Counted from the stretch's first letter, positions 25,018 through 33,500 are shown. The stretch: 64,000 nucleotides of DNA from Ignavibacteriota bacterium (GCA_019637995.1 JAHBUQ010000002.1:759428-823427); one strand, 5' to 3'. Notes: generated by a model from the sequence alone, not told the origin. Numbers and translations are program-made.

Positions 25018-25407
25018 ATGTCCTATTCTGATATAACTGATATTTCTGAACTTATTGGTGAAAGTGAGCTTATCCGGCTTACAGGCTCTGACCCGCCTGA
25101 TGAAAGTAAGATTCTTGCGGCAATTGGCTTTGCAGATAGTTTGATTAATGCATACACTTATGGCAGAGTCACAATTCCGACCGTTGAGGTGCCGCCACTA
25201 ATCAATAAAATTTCTGCCGATTTGGCAATTGTTTTGCTCTCTGAAAATTACTATCGGTTTAATGAACTTCCCAATACTCTGCTAAGATTGAAAATTCAAT
25301 CTTTCAAATTGCTTGAGGATATTGCTATGGGTAAAATTTCTATCGGTGACAGACAGAATATTTTTAAAATTACTAATATGATAACGGAGAAGAATCATGA
25401 TAAATAA
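25018..25407 (+). CDS. Mu gp36-like protein (DUF1320), head completion
   Basis: About 129 residues from the ATG at 25,018, which has GGAG six bases upstream; a TTG at 24,973 gives a longer, unsupported N-terminus. It is helical, with ISELIGESELIRLTGSD, ADSLINAYTYGRVTIPT and VPPLINKISADLAIVLL, matching DUF1320. In Mu-like phages this gene lies just after the capsid genes and is thought to form part of the neck. It overlaps the next gene by 11 bases. Confidence 0.78.
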   Translation: MSYSDITDISELIGESELIRLTGSDPPDESKILAAIGFADSLINAYTYGRVTIPTVEVPPLINKISADLAIVLLSENYYRFNELPNTLLRLKIQSFKLLEDIAMGKISIGDRQNIFKITNMITEKNHDK

Positions 25408-25693
25408 CATCGGAAAAATTAAGGATTTCATCATTAGAAACAGCATCTGGTTATTTCTTGCAATTATTTCTTTGCTATTGCTTTCGCCTGCTAAGACTGA
25501 ATTGCGCACATTTTTCTTGATTATAGCTGTCGAATCTCTGGCTATTGCTCTTTCGGCTGTGGCGCTGAAGGTTTATACTTCAATTGATTTCACTCAGCAG
25601 GAAATATATAATGTCGGTCAAATTTTTACGGGAGTACATATATGCGTCGGCTTAACAGTGCTTGGGGTTTATATTGCGCAGTTTGCACCCTGA
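25397..25693 (+). CDS. Small membrane protein, holin-like
   Basis: 98 residues with three predicted membrane helices (about 17-31, 38-58 and 75-93) and short polar loops. Its size, topology and position immediately before a CHAP-type endolysin suggest a holin. No family motif is recognised, so this is a positional inference. GGAG precedes the ATG, and the gene overlaps the endolysin gene by 52 bases. Confidence 0.55.
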   Translation: MINNIGKIKDFIIRNSIWLFLAIISLLLLSPAKTELRTFFLIIAVESLAIALSAVALKVYTSIDFTQQEIYNVGQIFTGVHICVGLTVLGVYIAQFAP

Positions 25694-26247
25694 TAATTAC
25701 ATCAGTAAATTTATATGGAATTGAAAAATATTTAATTAATTGCAATTTAGAATTACTGATTACATCTGAGGAAATAATGATGGGTGAAATCGGAATAGTT
25801 GAGAGTCGAAGCAATAAAGGTATTGTTGAAAAATACTTGCAGTCTGTAGGGCTTCCGGCTGGAAATCCTTACTGTGCTGCAGGGCAGTATTACTGCTTTG
25901 TGAAGGCTACCAAAATTCTGAATCTCAGTAACAAAGAAATTCCAATTCCAAAAACAGGATTGAGCAGAAAAATTCTGTCTTATGCAAAAATGAATGGGAA
26001 AAATGTCCCGAATAATCCAAAACGGCATGATTTGATAATATGGAGAATGAGAGGCAGCTCCTGGCGCGGTCATATTGAGCGGGTTATCGAAACTGGCAAA
26101 GCCGGCTGGGTGAAAACTGTTGGATTTAATGTCAGGCTTGAAAGTGGCGAAGAAGGGGTTGCAATTAAACGGCGTAATATCTATCATCTGATTGGCAGGC
26201 TGGAAGTTGCAGGATTGGTAGGCTTTTGTGGAGTAGAATATGATTAG
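25642..26247 (+). CDS. CHAP-domain-like endolysin
   Basis: 201 residues. The N-terminal 30 include a hydrophobic stretch (LYCAVCTLIITSVNLYGI) that could act as signal-anchor. The catalytic part has GNPYCAAGQYYCFVKA, where a Cys would be the nucleophile, and SSWRGHIERV with the general-base His, followed by VGFNV. This Cys/His order and spacing fits NlpC/P60-CHAP amidases that cut peptidoglycan peptides. The overlapping upstream membrane protein would be its holin. A GGGAG site supports the start at 25,642. Confidence 0.72.
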   Translation: MRRLNSAWGLYCAVCTLIITSVNLYGIEKYLINCNLELLITSEEIMMGEIGIVESRSNKGIVEKYLQSVGLPAGNPYCAAGQYYCFVKATKILNLSNKEIPIPKTGLSRKILSYAKMNGKNVPNNPKRHDLIIWRMRGSSWRGHIERVIETGKAGWVKTVGFNVRLESGEEGVAIKRRNIYHLIGRLEVAGLVGFCGVEYD

Positions 26248-26590
26248 CGAGGTCTTTAGAAACCATGATGCAGCGATAAGCAGAACATCGGATTGGGTAC
26301 CAATGAAGATTGAATTAATAGGAAGTAACAGATTTGTCAGTGCTTCAACTTTTGAGATTTTTTGGGAGAATGCGATTTTTGGTTCTGATATATATCCCAT
26401 AATTAAAATTGAATGTTCTGAAGATGGGCGATTACCAATATTTGTAAAGAATATAGCCATTGATAGCGGTAGTAATCTTAATGATGCACTTTGTTTGGTT
26501 GTTACTCAGCGGTTCGGATATGTCAGGTTTGTTTATACTGCAAATTCAGCAACTTATGGGAAAATGAATATCAATATTATTTACAGGTAA
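26240..26590 (+). CDS. Phage-associated protein of unknown function
   Basis: 116 residues, mostly alternating hydrophobic and polar residues as in beta-rich proteins (KIELIGSNRFVSASTFEIFW, YVRFVYTANSATYGKMNINI). No family recognised. It overlaps the endolysin by eight bases with GGAG before the ATG, and the LamG gene follows after four bases, so it belongs to the cassette. It may be a minor virion or fibre component. Confidence 0.6.
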   Translation: MISEVFRNHDAAISRTSDWVPMKIELIGSNRFVSASTFEIFWENAIFGSDIYPIIKIECSEDGRLPIFVKNIAIDSGSNLNDALCLVVTQRFGYVRFVYTANSATYGKMNINIIYR

Positions 26591-26594
26591 AAAT

Positions 26595-27764
26595 ATGCCA
26601 ATTAAACTGTTCCCTTCACTGTCCGGTAATCCCGAGTGGGGCGATATCGCCGGAAGTATTAATTTTCAAACGGATTTAGCGGCGATTTTGTCAGACAAAA
26701 GCCCGCAATCTCATAATCATAATTTGTCAGAACTTTTTGAAAAAAGCTATAACAGTCTTGATGATTTACCGGATATAAGCAATTTTATAAATCTCGATAG
26801 TATGCCTCAGCCGGCGCCCTGCTATACTTTTGATGGTTCTGATGATTACTTGGAAATTTCGCACCGAACGATAATTGATGTCAGCGAAAATTTTTCGATA
26901 ATTTTAAGATGTTCAGTTGATGAAATGGATGAATTTAGGGTTTTAGCCGCCAAAGGTATTCGTTCATCAAATACCGGATGGACGATTTTCTGTGACTACG
27001 GAACACTTGGCTTTTCTATAGGTGACGGCTCAAAATATCTTACTGCGACTCATAGTCGTTTGTTGAGCGAAGGAGAGATTTATCAAATAGCTGTTTCGTA
27101 TAATCATGATGTCAGGACTTTGATACTCTGCATAAATAATGAAGTTGAATCGTTTGATTTTACAATTCTTAATACTCCACAAGGGAATATATCGCCTCTG
27201 ATAGTAGGAAAAAATCCTGCTAATTCGGACTTTTCAAAATTATCTGTGGTTTCGTTAATATATATTAATGATTCGCTGTCAAATAGTGAATTATTGAGAA
27301 ATTATGGTAATGGAAATATGCCGAATTATGAATTGAGTATAATGAAAACCGATATAGCACTTGCTTTGTTGCCAACAAATTTTGGCAGATATTATTGGTA
27401 TGACAGTTCTCTACAGGAAAATCATGGCAAAATAAATGGTGGTATGCAAGCTTGTTTCAATACTGAAAAGGTCATTATTCCTCTAAAAAATACTAATGGC
27501 GATTTGTCACTTTCGGGCGCAATAACAGCCGGATATTCAGTTGATTACATTTACTGCAACAATCATAATTTGGCTGATCTCTCAATTTCTGTTGGTATTG
27601 GAATAGATAGTGTCATTACAAGCGAGACCATAAGTGGTGATTCGGAGAAAATTATTCCTGTAAATAGGATGTTTTCGATGAATTTTGACAACTCGCTCGA
27701 TGTGAATTTTGATGATACACCTGTTGATTGTGATATCATTGTTTTTTTAAGTAAACAATTGTAA
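26595..27764 (+). CDS. LamG/concanavalin-like phage protein
   Basis: 389 residues. Residues 75-210 or so form a LamG-like jelly roll (CYTFDGSDDYLEISHRTIID, FSIILRCSV, NTGWTIFCDYGTLGF, AVSYNHDVRTLILCINN). The C-terminal part has no recognised domain. The N-terminus contains an ISNFINLDSMPQP linker typical of appendage proteins. It probably decorates the particle or binds carbohydrate. With no tail genes around it, it may instead be attached to the head. Confidence 0.65.
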   Translation: MPIKLFPSLSGNPEWGDIAGSINFQTDLAAILSDKSPQSHNHNLSELFEKSYNSLDDLPDISNFINLDSMPQPAPCYTFDGSDDYLEISHRTIIDVSENFSIILRCSVDEMDEFRVLAAKGIRSSNTGWTIFCDYGTLGFSIGDGSKYLTATHSRLLSEGEIYQIAVSYNHDVRTLILCINNEVESFDFTILNTPQGNISPLIVGKNPANSDFSKLSVVSLIYINDSLSNSELLRNYGNGNMPNYELSIMKTDIALALLPTNFGRYYWYDSSLQENHGKINGGMQACFNTEKVIIPLKNTNGDLSLSGAITAGYSVDYIYCNNHNLADLSISVGIGIDSVITSETISGDSEKIIPVNRMFSMNFDNSLDVNFDDTPVDCDIIVFLSKQL

Positions 27765-27772
27765 TAAACTCA

Positions 27773-28210
27773 ATGAAAAATATATTTTTAATTTTGATAA
27801 TTCTGCTGATGCTTATGCTTATTATTGGTATATACCTGTTAATTGGAACTAAGTCTGAACAGTCTCAATCGAAATTTATCACAATAATTGATACAATTTA
27901 TATTGAAGTCCCGGAGCGGAATATATCAATCGAAAAACTATCGGGCAAGTACAAATCTTTTATGCAAAATGACAGTTCTTTAAGCTTCTTAGCCGCAGCC
28001 GATACTGTGACATCAAGCGATACAATCACTATTGAATACAGCTATCCCGAAAATAATTTTGCTATTTCGCTCCGAAGTCGTACTGACTCAATTGCAGTTC
28101 AGTTATTGACTAAAGAACTTTTTGTTATTGAGCAGAAGGATTGGTGGGAAAATCCTTTATATGTGCTTATAGGATTTGTTTTGGGTATAATTACAGGTGT
28201 AGTAATTTAA
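27773..28210 (+). CDS. Small protein with N- and C-terminal membrane helices, spanin-like by position
   Basis: 145 residues. A membrane anchor at 3-24, a polar middle (DTIYIEVPERNISIEKLSGK and acidic-threonine stretches), then WWENPLYVLIGFVLGIITG as a second helix at the very end. The two-anchor design is like unimolecular spanins or other lysis helpers, and it lies near the lysis genes. No motif proves this. Confidence 0.5.
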   Translation: MKNIFLILIILLMLMLIIGIYLLIGTKSEQSQSKFITIIDTIYIEVPERNISIEKLSGKYKSFMQNDSSLSFLAAADTVTSSDTITIEYSYPENNFAISLRSRTDSIAVQLLTKELFVIEQKDWWENPLYVLIGFVLGIITGVVI

Positions 28211-28228
28211 TATTAATTGGAATAAATA

Positions 28229-29386
28229 ATGAAATACTTAACAGATGAACTTGTTAAATCATCTAATCTGCAATCTTTTGTAAATCGCATCGGAATTCTC
28301 CCGAATCCTGACAAAATTCTTAGAAAATCAGGTCATACTTATCAGGTTTTGCGAGACCTGAGAAATGATTCTCATGTCTGGAGCTGTCTTCAATCCAGAA
28401 AAAGTGGAACTTTAAATCTGGATTACTTTATTGATTCTAATAATTCTGAGCAGAAGGTTATGGATTTTATTGAGAAGACTCTTGCAGGTATAAATTTGAA
28501 TAGAATTATTTCTGAAATTCTTGATGCGCCGTATTTTGGATTTCAGGTTCATGAAATTATTTGGCAAAATGACAAATCAAATCCTGCGAAGCTAACTCTG
28601 AAGGATATTGCTCTGAGACCTCAGGAGATTTTTGCTTTCGATACAAACGGGAAGTTGATTTTCAAGCCCGTTTTTGGAAAAGAGTCCAAATTGGTCCCTG
28701 AATATAAATTTCTTCTAACTACTTTTGAAGCCGATTTGTTGAATCCTTATGGAAATAGTTTGCTTTCAAAATGCTACTGGAATGTTACTTTCAAAAATTC
28801 CTGCATCAGATTTTGGGTCAACTATATGGAAAAATATGGTATGCCTCTGCTAATTGGACAGTATAACCGCGGTGCAACTCAGGCTGAATCTGAAAAGCTT
28901 GCCGAAGCGCTTGCAGAAATGACCGAAGATACAGTCATTGTTACGCCTATGGATATCAATATTGACATCAAAGAAGCGGCGAGAAATTCTTCTGTTGAGC
29001 TTTATCGCGAAATGATAAATCATTGCAATGCTGAAATCAGCAAGACTATTCTATCAGAAACTCTGACAACAGAGCTTCATTCGGGCTCTTTTGCTGCGGC
29101 TCAGACGCATTTCAGAGTAAGGAGGGAAGTTATAGCAGCTGATACAAAAATTGTTGAGAATACAATAAATGAATTGATTGATTACATAGTTAAGATAAAT
29201 TTTGGTGAGACAATTTCGCCATGCTTCAAATTCGTTATAAATGATTCAGACAATCTGAACAAAATTGACCGCGATATAAAACTTGTAAATGCCGGAGTAA
29301 AATTCACAAAAGACTACTGGATGAGAACCTATGGACTTAGCGCTGACGATTTCGATTTAAATCAGCAGGTTAATTCGATTGACTAA
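28229..29386 (+). CDS. Phage portal protein, Mu gp29-like (DUF935)
   Basis: 385 residues. The characteristic segments are HTYQVLRDLRNDSHVWSCLQ, APYFGFQVHEIIW, DIALRPQEIFAFD, EKYGMPLLIGQYNRGATQAE and ISKTILSETLTTELHSGSFA, matching DUF935 portals. Portals form the dodecameric ring through which DNA enters the head. Normally the portal precedes the protease and capsid genes and follows terminase; here it is last and no terminase is present. Confidence 0.83.
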   Translation: MKYLTDELVKSSNLQSFVNRIGILPNPDKILRKSGHTYQVLRDLRNDSHVWSCLQSRKSGTLNLDYFIDSNNSEQKVMDFIEKTLAGINLNRIISEILDAPYFGFQVHEIIWQNDKSNPAKLTLKDIALRPQEIFAFDTNGKLIFKPVFGKESKLVPEYKFLLTTFEADLLNPYGNSLLSKCYWNVTFKNSCIRFWVNYMEKYGMPLLIGQYNRGATQAESEKLAEALAEMTEDTVIVTPMDINIDIKEAARNSSVELYREMINHCNAEISKTILSETLTTELHSGSFAAAQTHFRVRREVIAADTKIVENTINELIDYIVKINFGETISPCFKFVINDSDNLNKIDRDIKLVNAGVKFTKDYWMRTYGLSADDFDLNQQVNSID

Positions 29387-29389
29387 ATA

Positions 29390-29396
29390 AAGGAGA
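29390..29396 (+). promoter_or_regulatory. Ribosome-binding site without a gene
   Basis: AAGGAGA stands four bases after the portal stop, with the spacing seen before the other cassette genes. No ATG, GTG or TTG with an open frame follows. It is probably the left-over start region of the next phage gene, which marks the right end of the surviving cassette. The stretch to 29,622 is AT-rich with no gene. Confidence 0.5.
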
Positions 29397-29622
29397 TATT
29401 AATACTAAGAATTCTATAAAATATAAGCGTTTATTCCGCATCACAATTCAACTGCCATAAGTATAAATTTTATTGAAAATATGATTTTTCAGGATTAAGT
29501 TATTAGCAAAATTAAAATTGTTGAAAATTTAATAATATATAATACTTAATGCTTGTAATCGTGTTACATTAATTATAAATAGTAAAGCAAATCTTTTCAA
29601 ATTTTATAATTAAGGAAACAAA

Positions 29623-30651
29623 ATGTCGGATAAAAGCAAATTTCTGAACAAAGAAACGCTTGTTGAGCATATTGACATTACAAAATTTAACAATGTGGAA
29701 ATGGTTGATGCCATGGGCAAGATGGCATTTCAAGCCCGCAACCTGAACCGTGCAGCAAAAATATTTAATATGATGATGGATGATAAGGAGTGTGTTTCTT
29801 ATCTTACTCTCGCCGGTTCGCTTATCAGTGCGGGTCTGAAAAAAGTTGTCGTGGACATGCTCGAAAACAATATGTGCGATGCAATTGTTTCGACCGGTGC
29901 AAATATTGTTGACCAGGATTTCCTCGAAGCTCTTGGTTTCAGACATTATCAGGGTACTCCGTTTGTAGATGATAACGAACTTCGCGAGCTTATGATTGAC
30001 CGCATTTATGACACTTATATTGACGAGGAAGACTTACGCGTTTGCGATATGACAGTAGCTGAAATCGCCAATTCAATGGAGCCGGGTTCATACAGCTCAC
30101 GTGAATTTATCCGCGAAATGGGTAAATGGCTTGTGATGAATAACAAAGGCGAAGGTTCAATCATTCGTACTGCTTATGAAAAGGGTGTTCCAATTTTCTG
30201 CCCTGCGTTTTCAGATTGTTCAGCCGGTTTCGGATTAGTTCATCATCAGTATTATGCAAAGGGTGAAGTTGTTGCTATTGACTCAGCAAAAGATTTCCTC
30301 GAGCTTACAAAAACAAAAATTGAAGTAGGAGATTCAGGTATTTTTATGATTGGTGGCGGCGTTCCAAAGAATTTCATTCAGGATGTTGTTGTAGCTGCTG
30401 AAGTGCTTGGCATAGAAGCAGATATGCACAAATATGCAGTTCAGATTACAGTTGCTGACGAGCGTGACGGTGCATTGTCCGGCTCTACACTCAAAGAAGC
30501 AAGCTCATGGGGTAAAGTTGAAACTACATGGGAGCAGATGGTATTTTCTGAAGCTACAATAGCTATGCCTCTCATCGTCGGCTATGCTTATCATAAAGAA
30601 AGCTGGAAAGGACGCAAAGAACGCCGTTTCAATGATTTGCTCGACAAATAA
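29623..30651 (+). CDS. Deoxyhypusine synthase-like enzyme
   Basis: 342 residues of the DHS family. Seen are AGSLISAGLKKVVVDMLENN, DAIVSTGANIVDQDFLEALG, PIFCPAFSDCSAGFGL and IFMIGGGVPKNFIQ, the NAD- and spermidine-binding parts. The lysine used for the covalent butylimine intermediate is conserved (Lys298 in SSWGKVE). Bacteria lack eIF5A, so the bacterial enzyme probably makes a free polyamine such as homospermidine or modifies another acceptor. AAGGAAAC precedes the ATG and a strong terminator follows. Confidence 0.85.
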   Translation: MSDKSKFLNKETLVEHIDITKFNNVEMVDAMGKMAFQARNLNRAAKIFNMMMDDKECVSYLTLAGSLISAGLKKVVVDMLENNMCDAIVSTGANIVDQDFLEALGFRHYQGTPFVDDNELRELMIDRIYDTYIDEEDLRVCDMTVAEIANSMEPGSYSSREFIREMGKWLVMNNKGEGSIIRTAYEKGVPIFCPAFSDCSAGFGLVHHQYYAKGEVVAIDSAKDFLELTKTKIEVGDSGIFMIGGGVPKNFIQDVVVAAEVLGIEADMHKYAVQITVADERDGALSGSTLKEASSWGKVETTWEQMVFSEATIAMPLIVGYAYHKESWKGRKERRFNDLLDK

Positions 30652-30672
30652 TTGTTTAGAAAATTATATATT

Positions 30673-30708
30673 AAAGCCACTCCGAAATTGTTTTGGGGTG
30701 GCTTTTTT
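30673..30708 (+). terminator. Rho-independent terminator after the DHS-like gene
   Basis: AAAGCCACTCC pairs with GGGGTGGCTTT (one G-U pair) around an 11-base loop and is followed by a run of T. A nearly identical hairpin occurs at 33,605-33,640. Confidence 0.85.
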
Positions 30709-30837
30709 ATTAAATAATAATTTTGGTTACAATAAAAACGAAATATTCATAAAACAGAAAAATTATTAGAAAATTTAAAATAATTTTTGATTTTGAGTGT
30801 TACTTATTTTTGATATTAAAAAAATCAGGGAAACTGA

Positions 30838-31458
30838 ATGGAACGAGAAAATTCTGATTTGGAGAATAAGTCTTTTTTAGATTCAGATGAATATGATGAA
30901 ATATTTCAAATGTTTTATTCATATACCATAAATATATTGTGCTGCAATGGAATACATCTTGATTGCAATTTTAAATCAGATATGCTTAAAGATGCTCTGA
31001 CTGAAGCTTTTGTAATGTATGACCAAAAAAATATAAAAATTGATGCGCCTATTGCATTCAAGCATTGGATTTGCAAAACTGCATATAATATTTTTCGGAA
31101 TCAATATAAACAATATAAACAAATTGATTTTTGTGACAATTGTAATTTTGATTCAATATCTGAAGAGTATATTAATCAATCATACAGAAACTTATCATGG
31201 TTGGAAATTAAAGAGCATTTGACAGGGTATTGCTTGGAAGAGGATATTGAATTCTTACAGAAATATTGGTACGAGGGGTATTCTTTTAAAGAAATGACAT
31301 TTATATATGAGAAGAGTGAAGCAGCACTAAAACAAAGACACAAACGACTTTTAGACAAACTAAGAAATATTCTACCCCCCCCTAAACAATTAATTTATTT
31401 TAATGTGAAAATATTTTGTCACTTTTCGTCCGAAAAAATACATTATCAATGTATTTAA
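30838..31458 (+). CDS. ECF-type sigma factor-like protein
   Basis: 206 residues, or about 180 without the odd tail. A region 2-like part (MLKDALTEAFVMYDQKNIKI, FKHWICKTAYNIFRNQYKQY) and a region 4-like part (EEDIEFLQKYWYEGYSFKEM followed by EKSEAALKQRHKRLLDKL) suggest an RNA polymerase sigma factor of the ECF class, though the match is weak. A run of eight C at 31,375-31,382 precedes a tail of about 25 residues without the look of a real domain. With nine C the protein would end at once. It may control the three genes that follow. Confidence 0.65.
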   Translation: MERENSDLENKSFLDSDEYDEIFQMFYSYTINILCCNGIHLDCNFKSDMLKDALTEAFVMYDQKNIKIDAPIAFKHWICKTAYNIFRNQYKQYKQIDFCDNCNFDSISEEYINQSYRNLSWLEIKEHLTGYCLEEDIEFLQKYWYEGYSFKEMTFIYEKSEAALKQRHKRLLDKLRNILPPPKQLIYFNVKIFCHFSSEKIHYQCI

Positions 31459-31506
31459 GGTTGCAACATTTAAAAAAGTTACTATTAATAATTATTGGAG
31501 GAAATT

Positions 31507-31929
31507 ATGATTCAAAAGAAAATACTTTCGTTTATTTTGTACTTTATTATAAGTACTTTTATAATAACTTCTTATGCGTGTGATTGTGAAACTATGATAA
31601 AATATGTAACTGTAAGTGTTTTCGTCGAGGGACCACCGTATTGTAATTCTAATTGCACATATAATAATGTTATTTATCATTACAACCGCTACAATTCCCA
31701 TTGGACTGAAGCAATTTCCGCTCCATTTGCATGTCAGGGCGGGAATTATACATATTCTACATATCCGGCAGAGGGAACGATAAGATATAATTGTATATCA
31801 TATTGTTGTACAACGTTCGGGATTCAATGTATTGTAAGTTCTGATATTGTACCTAAGCCAAGAGCACCTTGCGACAAATCCGGTGTATCTGTGGATGTCC
31901 CATGTAAAGTTGTCAATTTAAGTTGTTAA
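31507..31929 (+). CDS. Cys-rich exported protein of unknown function
   Basis: About 140 residues from the ATG at 31,507 (GGAGG upstream). A signal peptide (ILSFILYFIISTFIITSYA) is followed by a mature part with twelve Cys, including CDC, YCNSNC and YCC, and many Tyr. The even Cys number and the export signal suggest disulphides or metal/lipid attachment outside the cytoplasm. I recognise no family. It lies between the sigma-like gene and a lipoprotein gene, 26 bases before the latter's ATG at 31,955. Confidence 0.65.
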   Translation: MIQKKILSFILYFIISTFIITSYACDCETMIKYVTVSVFVEGPPYCNSNCTYNNVIYHYNRYNSHWTEAISAPFACQGGNYTYSTYPAEGTIRYNCISYCCTTFGIQCIVSSDIVPKPRAPCDKSGVSVDVPCKVVNLSC

Positions 31930-31954
31930 TTTTATTATATATATGGAGAAACTA

Positions 31955-32725
31955 ATGAAAAACAAATTTGTATTAATGGTTGTAGTGTTGGCAATCATTT
32001 TATCGTCGTGCGGTGAAAACATATTGAATGATAATTCAACTAAAAACACAGGTAAAGATATGTTAGGTTTGATAATGCAATCAAATGGAATTCCGGATGA
32101 TTTGCATTATTCATTTTTTGTTTATAAATCAAAACAATCATTATTGATTGATGCAAATGATAGTTTGTATTCTATCATTGGTACAGAATACAGTAATTAT
32201 TATAATGCATATTTATTCGATTATGCGGGTAACGTCTCGATAGCCAACCATAATTTAACACATTCTTCAAATGGCTCTTATAATAATTTTTCAAACATCG
32301 TTGATTTAGACGGAAATGATAAAGAATATGTAGTGCAGGGTAGCGTTGACGTTCCTGCAATATCTTTTGAACTTGAAAATCCGCTTAATTATGCAAACAT
32401 TCTTTCGCCTTCGCATGGTTCAGCACATGATAACGATAATTCATTGACTGTAACATGGACGCCGGAGCCTACGAAGAATATGACAGTTATGTTAACGTTA
32501 ATTTCAGAGGCATCTGATCCTTTATACCCCGGAATAGAAGATAAAGTAATAGCTGATACCGGTACTTATACTTTTACTGCAAGTGAATTACAACAATTCA
32601 AAACAGGCATTCTTAAAATCCTTCTAAGAAGAGGAAACTATAAATTTGGTTATGCCTCAAATGGAAAACAGTACGGAGCTTTTGCTTTTTCTCAAAATTC
32701 AATTGATATTATATTAAATGATTAA
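31955..32725 (+). CDS. Lipoprotein of unknown function
   Basis: About 256 residues from the ATG at 31,955, which has GGAG nine bases upstream; a further ATG is at 31,943. The lipobox reads IILSSCGEN, so the protein is acylated by Lgt. The mature part is beta-rich, with a central segment SPSHGSAHDNDNSLTVTWTP that looks like an Ig-like fold and a C-terminal strand region ending in NSIDIIL. No family recognised. A hairpin follows, then the Lgt-like gene. Confidence 0.65.
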   Translation: MKNKFVLMVVVLAIILSSCGENILNDNSTKNTGKDMLGLIMQSNGIPDDLHYSFFVYKSKQSLLIDANDSLYSIIGTEYSNYYNAYLFDYAGNVSIANHNLTHSSNGSYNNFSNIVDLDGNDKEYVVQGSVDVPAISFELENPLNYANILSPSHGSAHDNDNSLTVTWTPEPTKNMTVMLTLISEASDPLYPGIEDKVIADTGTYTFTASELQQFKTGILKILLRRGNYKFGYASNGKQYGAFAFSQNSIDIILND

Positions 32726-32735
32726 TGTAAAATAA

Positions 32736-32784
32736 ACGGCTATCAGAAAAAATTATAATTGTATAATTCAGTTTTGATAGCCGT
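32736..32784 (+). terminator. Hairpin between lipoprotein and Lgt-like gene
   Basis: ACGGCTATCA and TGATAGCCGT form a perfect 10-bp stem, with A-rich and T-rich inner flanks extending it. It lies 10 bases after the lipoprotein stop and may terminate or attenuate transcription into the next gene. Confidence 0.6.
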
Positions 32785-32801
32785 ATTAATATATAAAAAT
32801 A

Positions 32802-33500
32802 ATGGAATTACTAAACAATTACTTCGGTTTTTTTAATTATATAGGTTTTACTTTATCCATTCTGTTATTATACAAGTTAGCTGTAAAATATAAATTCAGT
32901 ATAATAACATCTATTAATCTTTATTTTCTATTTATTTCACTAACACTAATCTTTGGAACAATAGGATATGCTCTGATTTATAAGTCAAATTTTCCGTTTG
33001 ATTTTGATGTTAAAAATCATTCACATTTAGGTTCTACAATTCTGATATTCTTTGTTTTTTCAATTTTGTTTAATCAGCTATGGTTCAAAAATATTAAATT
33101 GTATTTAGACTTATTTATTTTACCCGGAGCTTTTTTTCAAGTAATTGCAAAAACCGGATGCTACTACGGTCAATGTTGTTCAGGCATTGTTGAAATTCCA
33201 GGATTGAATATAAATTTACCCTTACAATTTGCAGAAGCAATTTTTTTATTTGTAAATACACTAATAATAGCATCAGTTATATTCTTTAATAAGTTATCCA
33301 TAGGTAGCGGCAAAATATTCTATCTTTATATTTTACTATTCAGTATTGAAAGATTTTTTGCTGAATTTTATCGTGATGAATCCATAAATGGATTTTTCGG
33401 AATTAGAATTAGTTTTATATTTTTAGTCATAATGATATTATTTTCATTATTAATTATTATTAAAAAAGATAAGAAAGGAAATTCATTATCAAATGTGTAA
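32802..33500 (+). CDS. Diverged prolipoprotein diacylglyceryl transferase-like membrane protein
   Basis: 232 residues with about seven membrane helices and the Lgt order of motifs, strongly altered: HSHLGST (His75, where Lgt has SHGAG), AKTGCYYGQCCSG (where Lgt has RLGNLFNSEIYG), LPLQFAEAI (HAVQLYES) and SIERFFAEFYRDE (RFILEYFK). Three Cys replace the usual Asn/Glu residues. It may have lost or changed the lipid-transfer activity. Its neighbours, a Cys-rich exported protein and a lipoprotein, make them candidate substrates. The canonical Lgt is at 351-1148. Confidence 0.72.
   Translation: MELLNNYFGFFNYIGFTLSILLLYKLAVKYKFSIITSINLYFLFISLTLIFGTIGYALIYKSNFPFDFDVKNHSHLGSTILIFFVFSILFNQLWFKNIKLYLDLFILPGAFFQVIAKTGCYYGQCCSGIVEIPGLNINLPLQFAEAIFLFVNTLIIASVIFFNKLSIGSGKIFYLYILLFSIERFFAEFYRDESINGFFGIRISFIFLVIMILFSLLIIIKKDKKGNSLSNV

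Larger units (their letters stand above)
22734..29398 (+). mobile_element. Partial Mu-like prophage or domesticated capsid-lysis cassette
   Basis: Ten tightly packed plus-strand genes: protease/scaffold, major capsid, cement, gp36-like, holin-like, CHAP endolysin, unknown, LamG, two-TM protein, portal (DUF935). All frames are open and most have GGAG or AGGA sites. Missing are terminase, Mu gp30-type head morphogenesis, all tail genes, transposase, integrase and repressor. The right edge ends in an unused ribosome site at 29,390. I cannot tell a recent deletion derivative from a conserved cellular cassette. Confidence 0.75.

Noticed and set aside
22734..29386. Encapsulin-type nanocompartment
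   Set aside because: Portal, protease, cement and endolysin genes next to the capsid gene point to a phage-derived cassette; no cargo-enzyme gene is seen.
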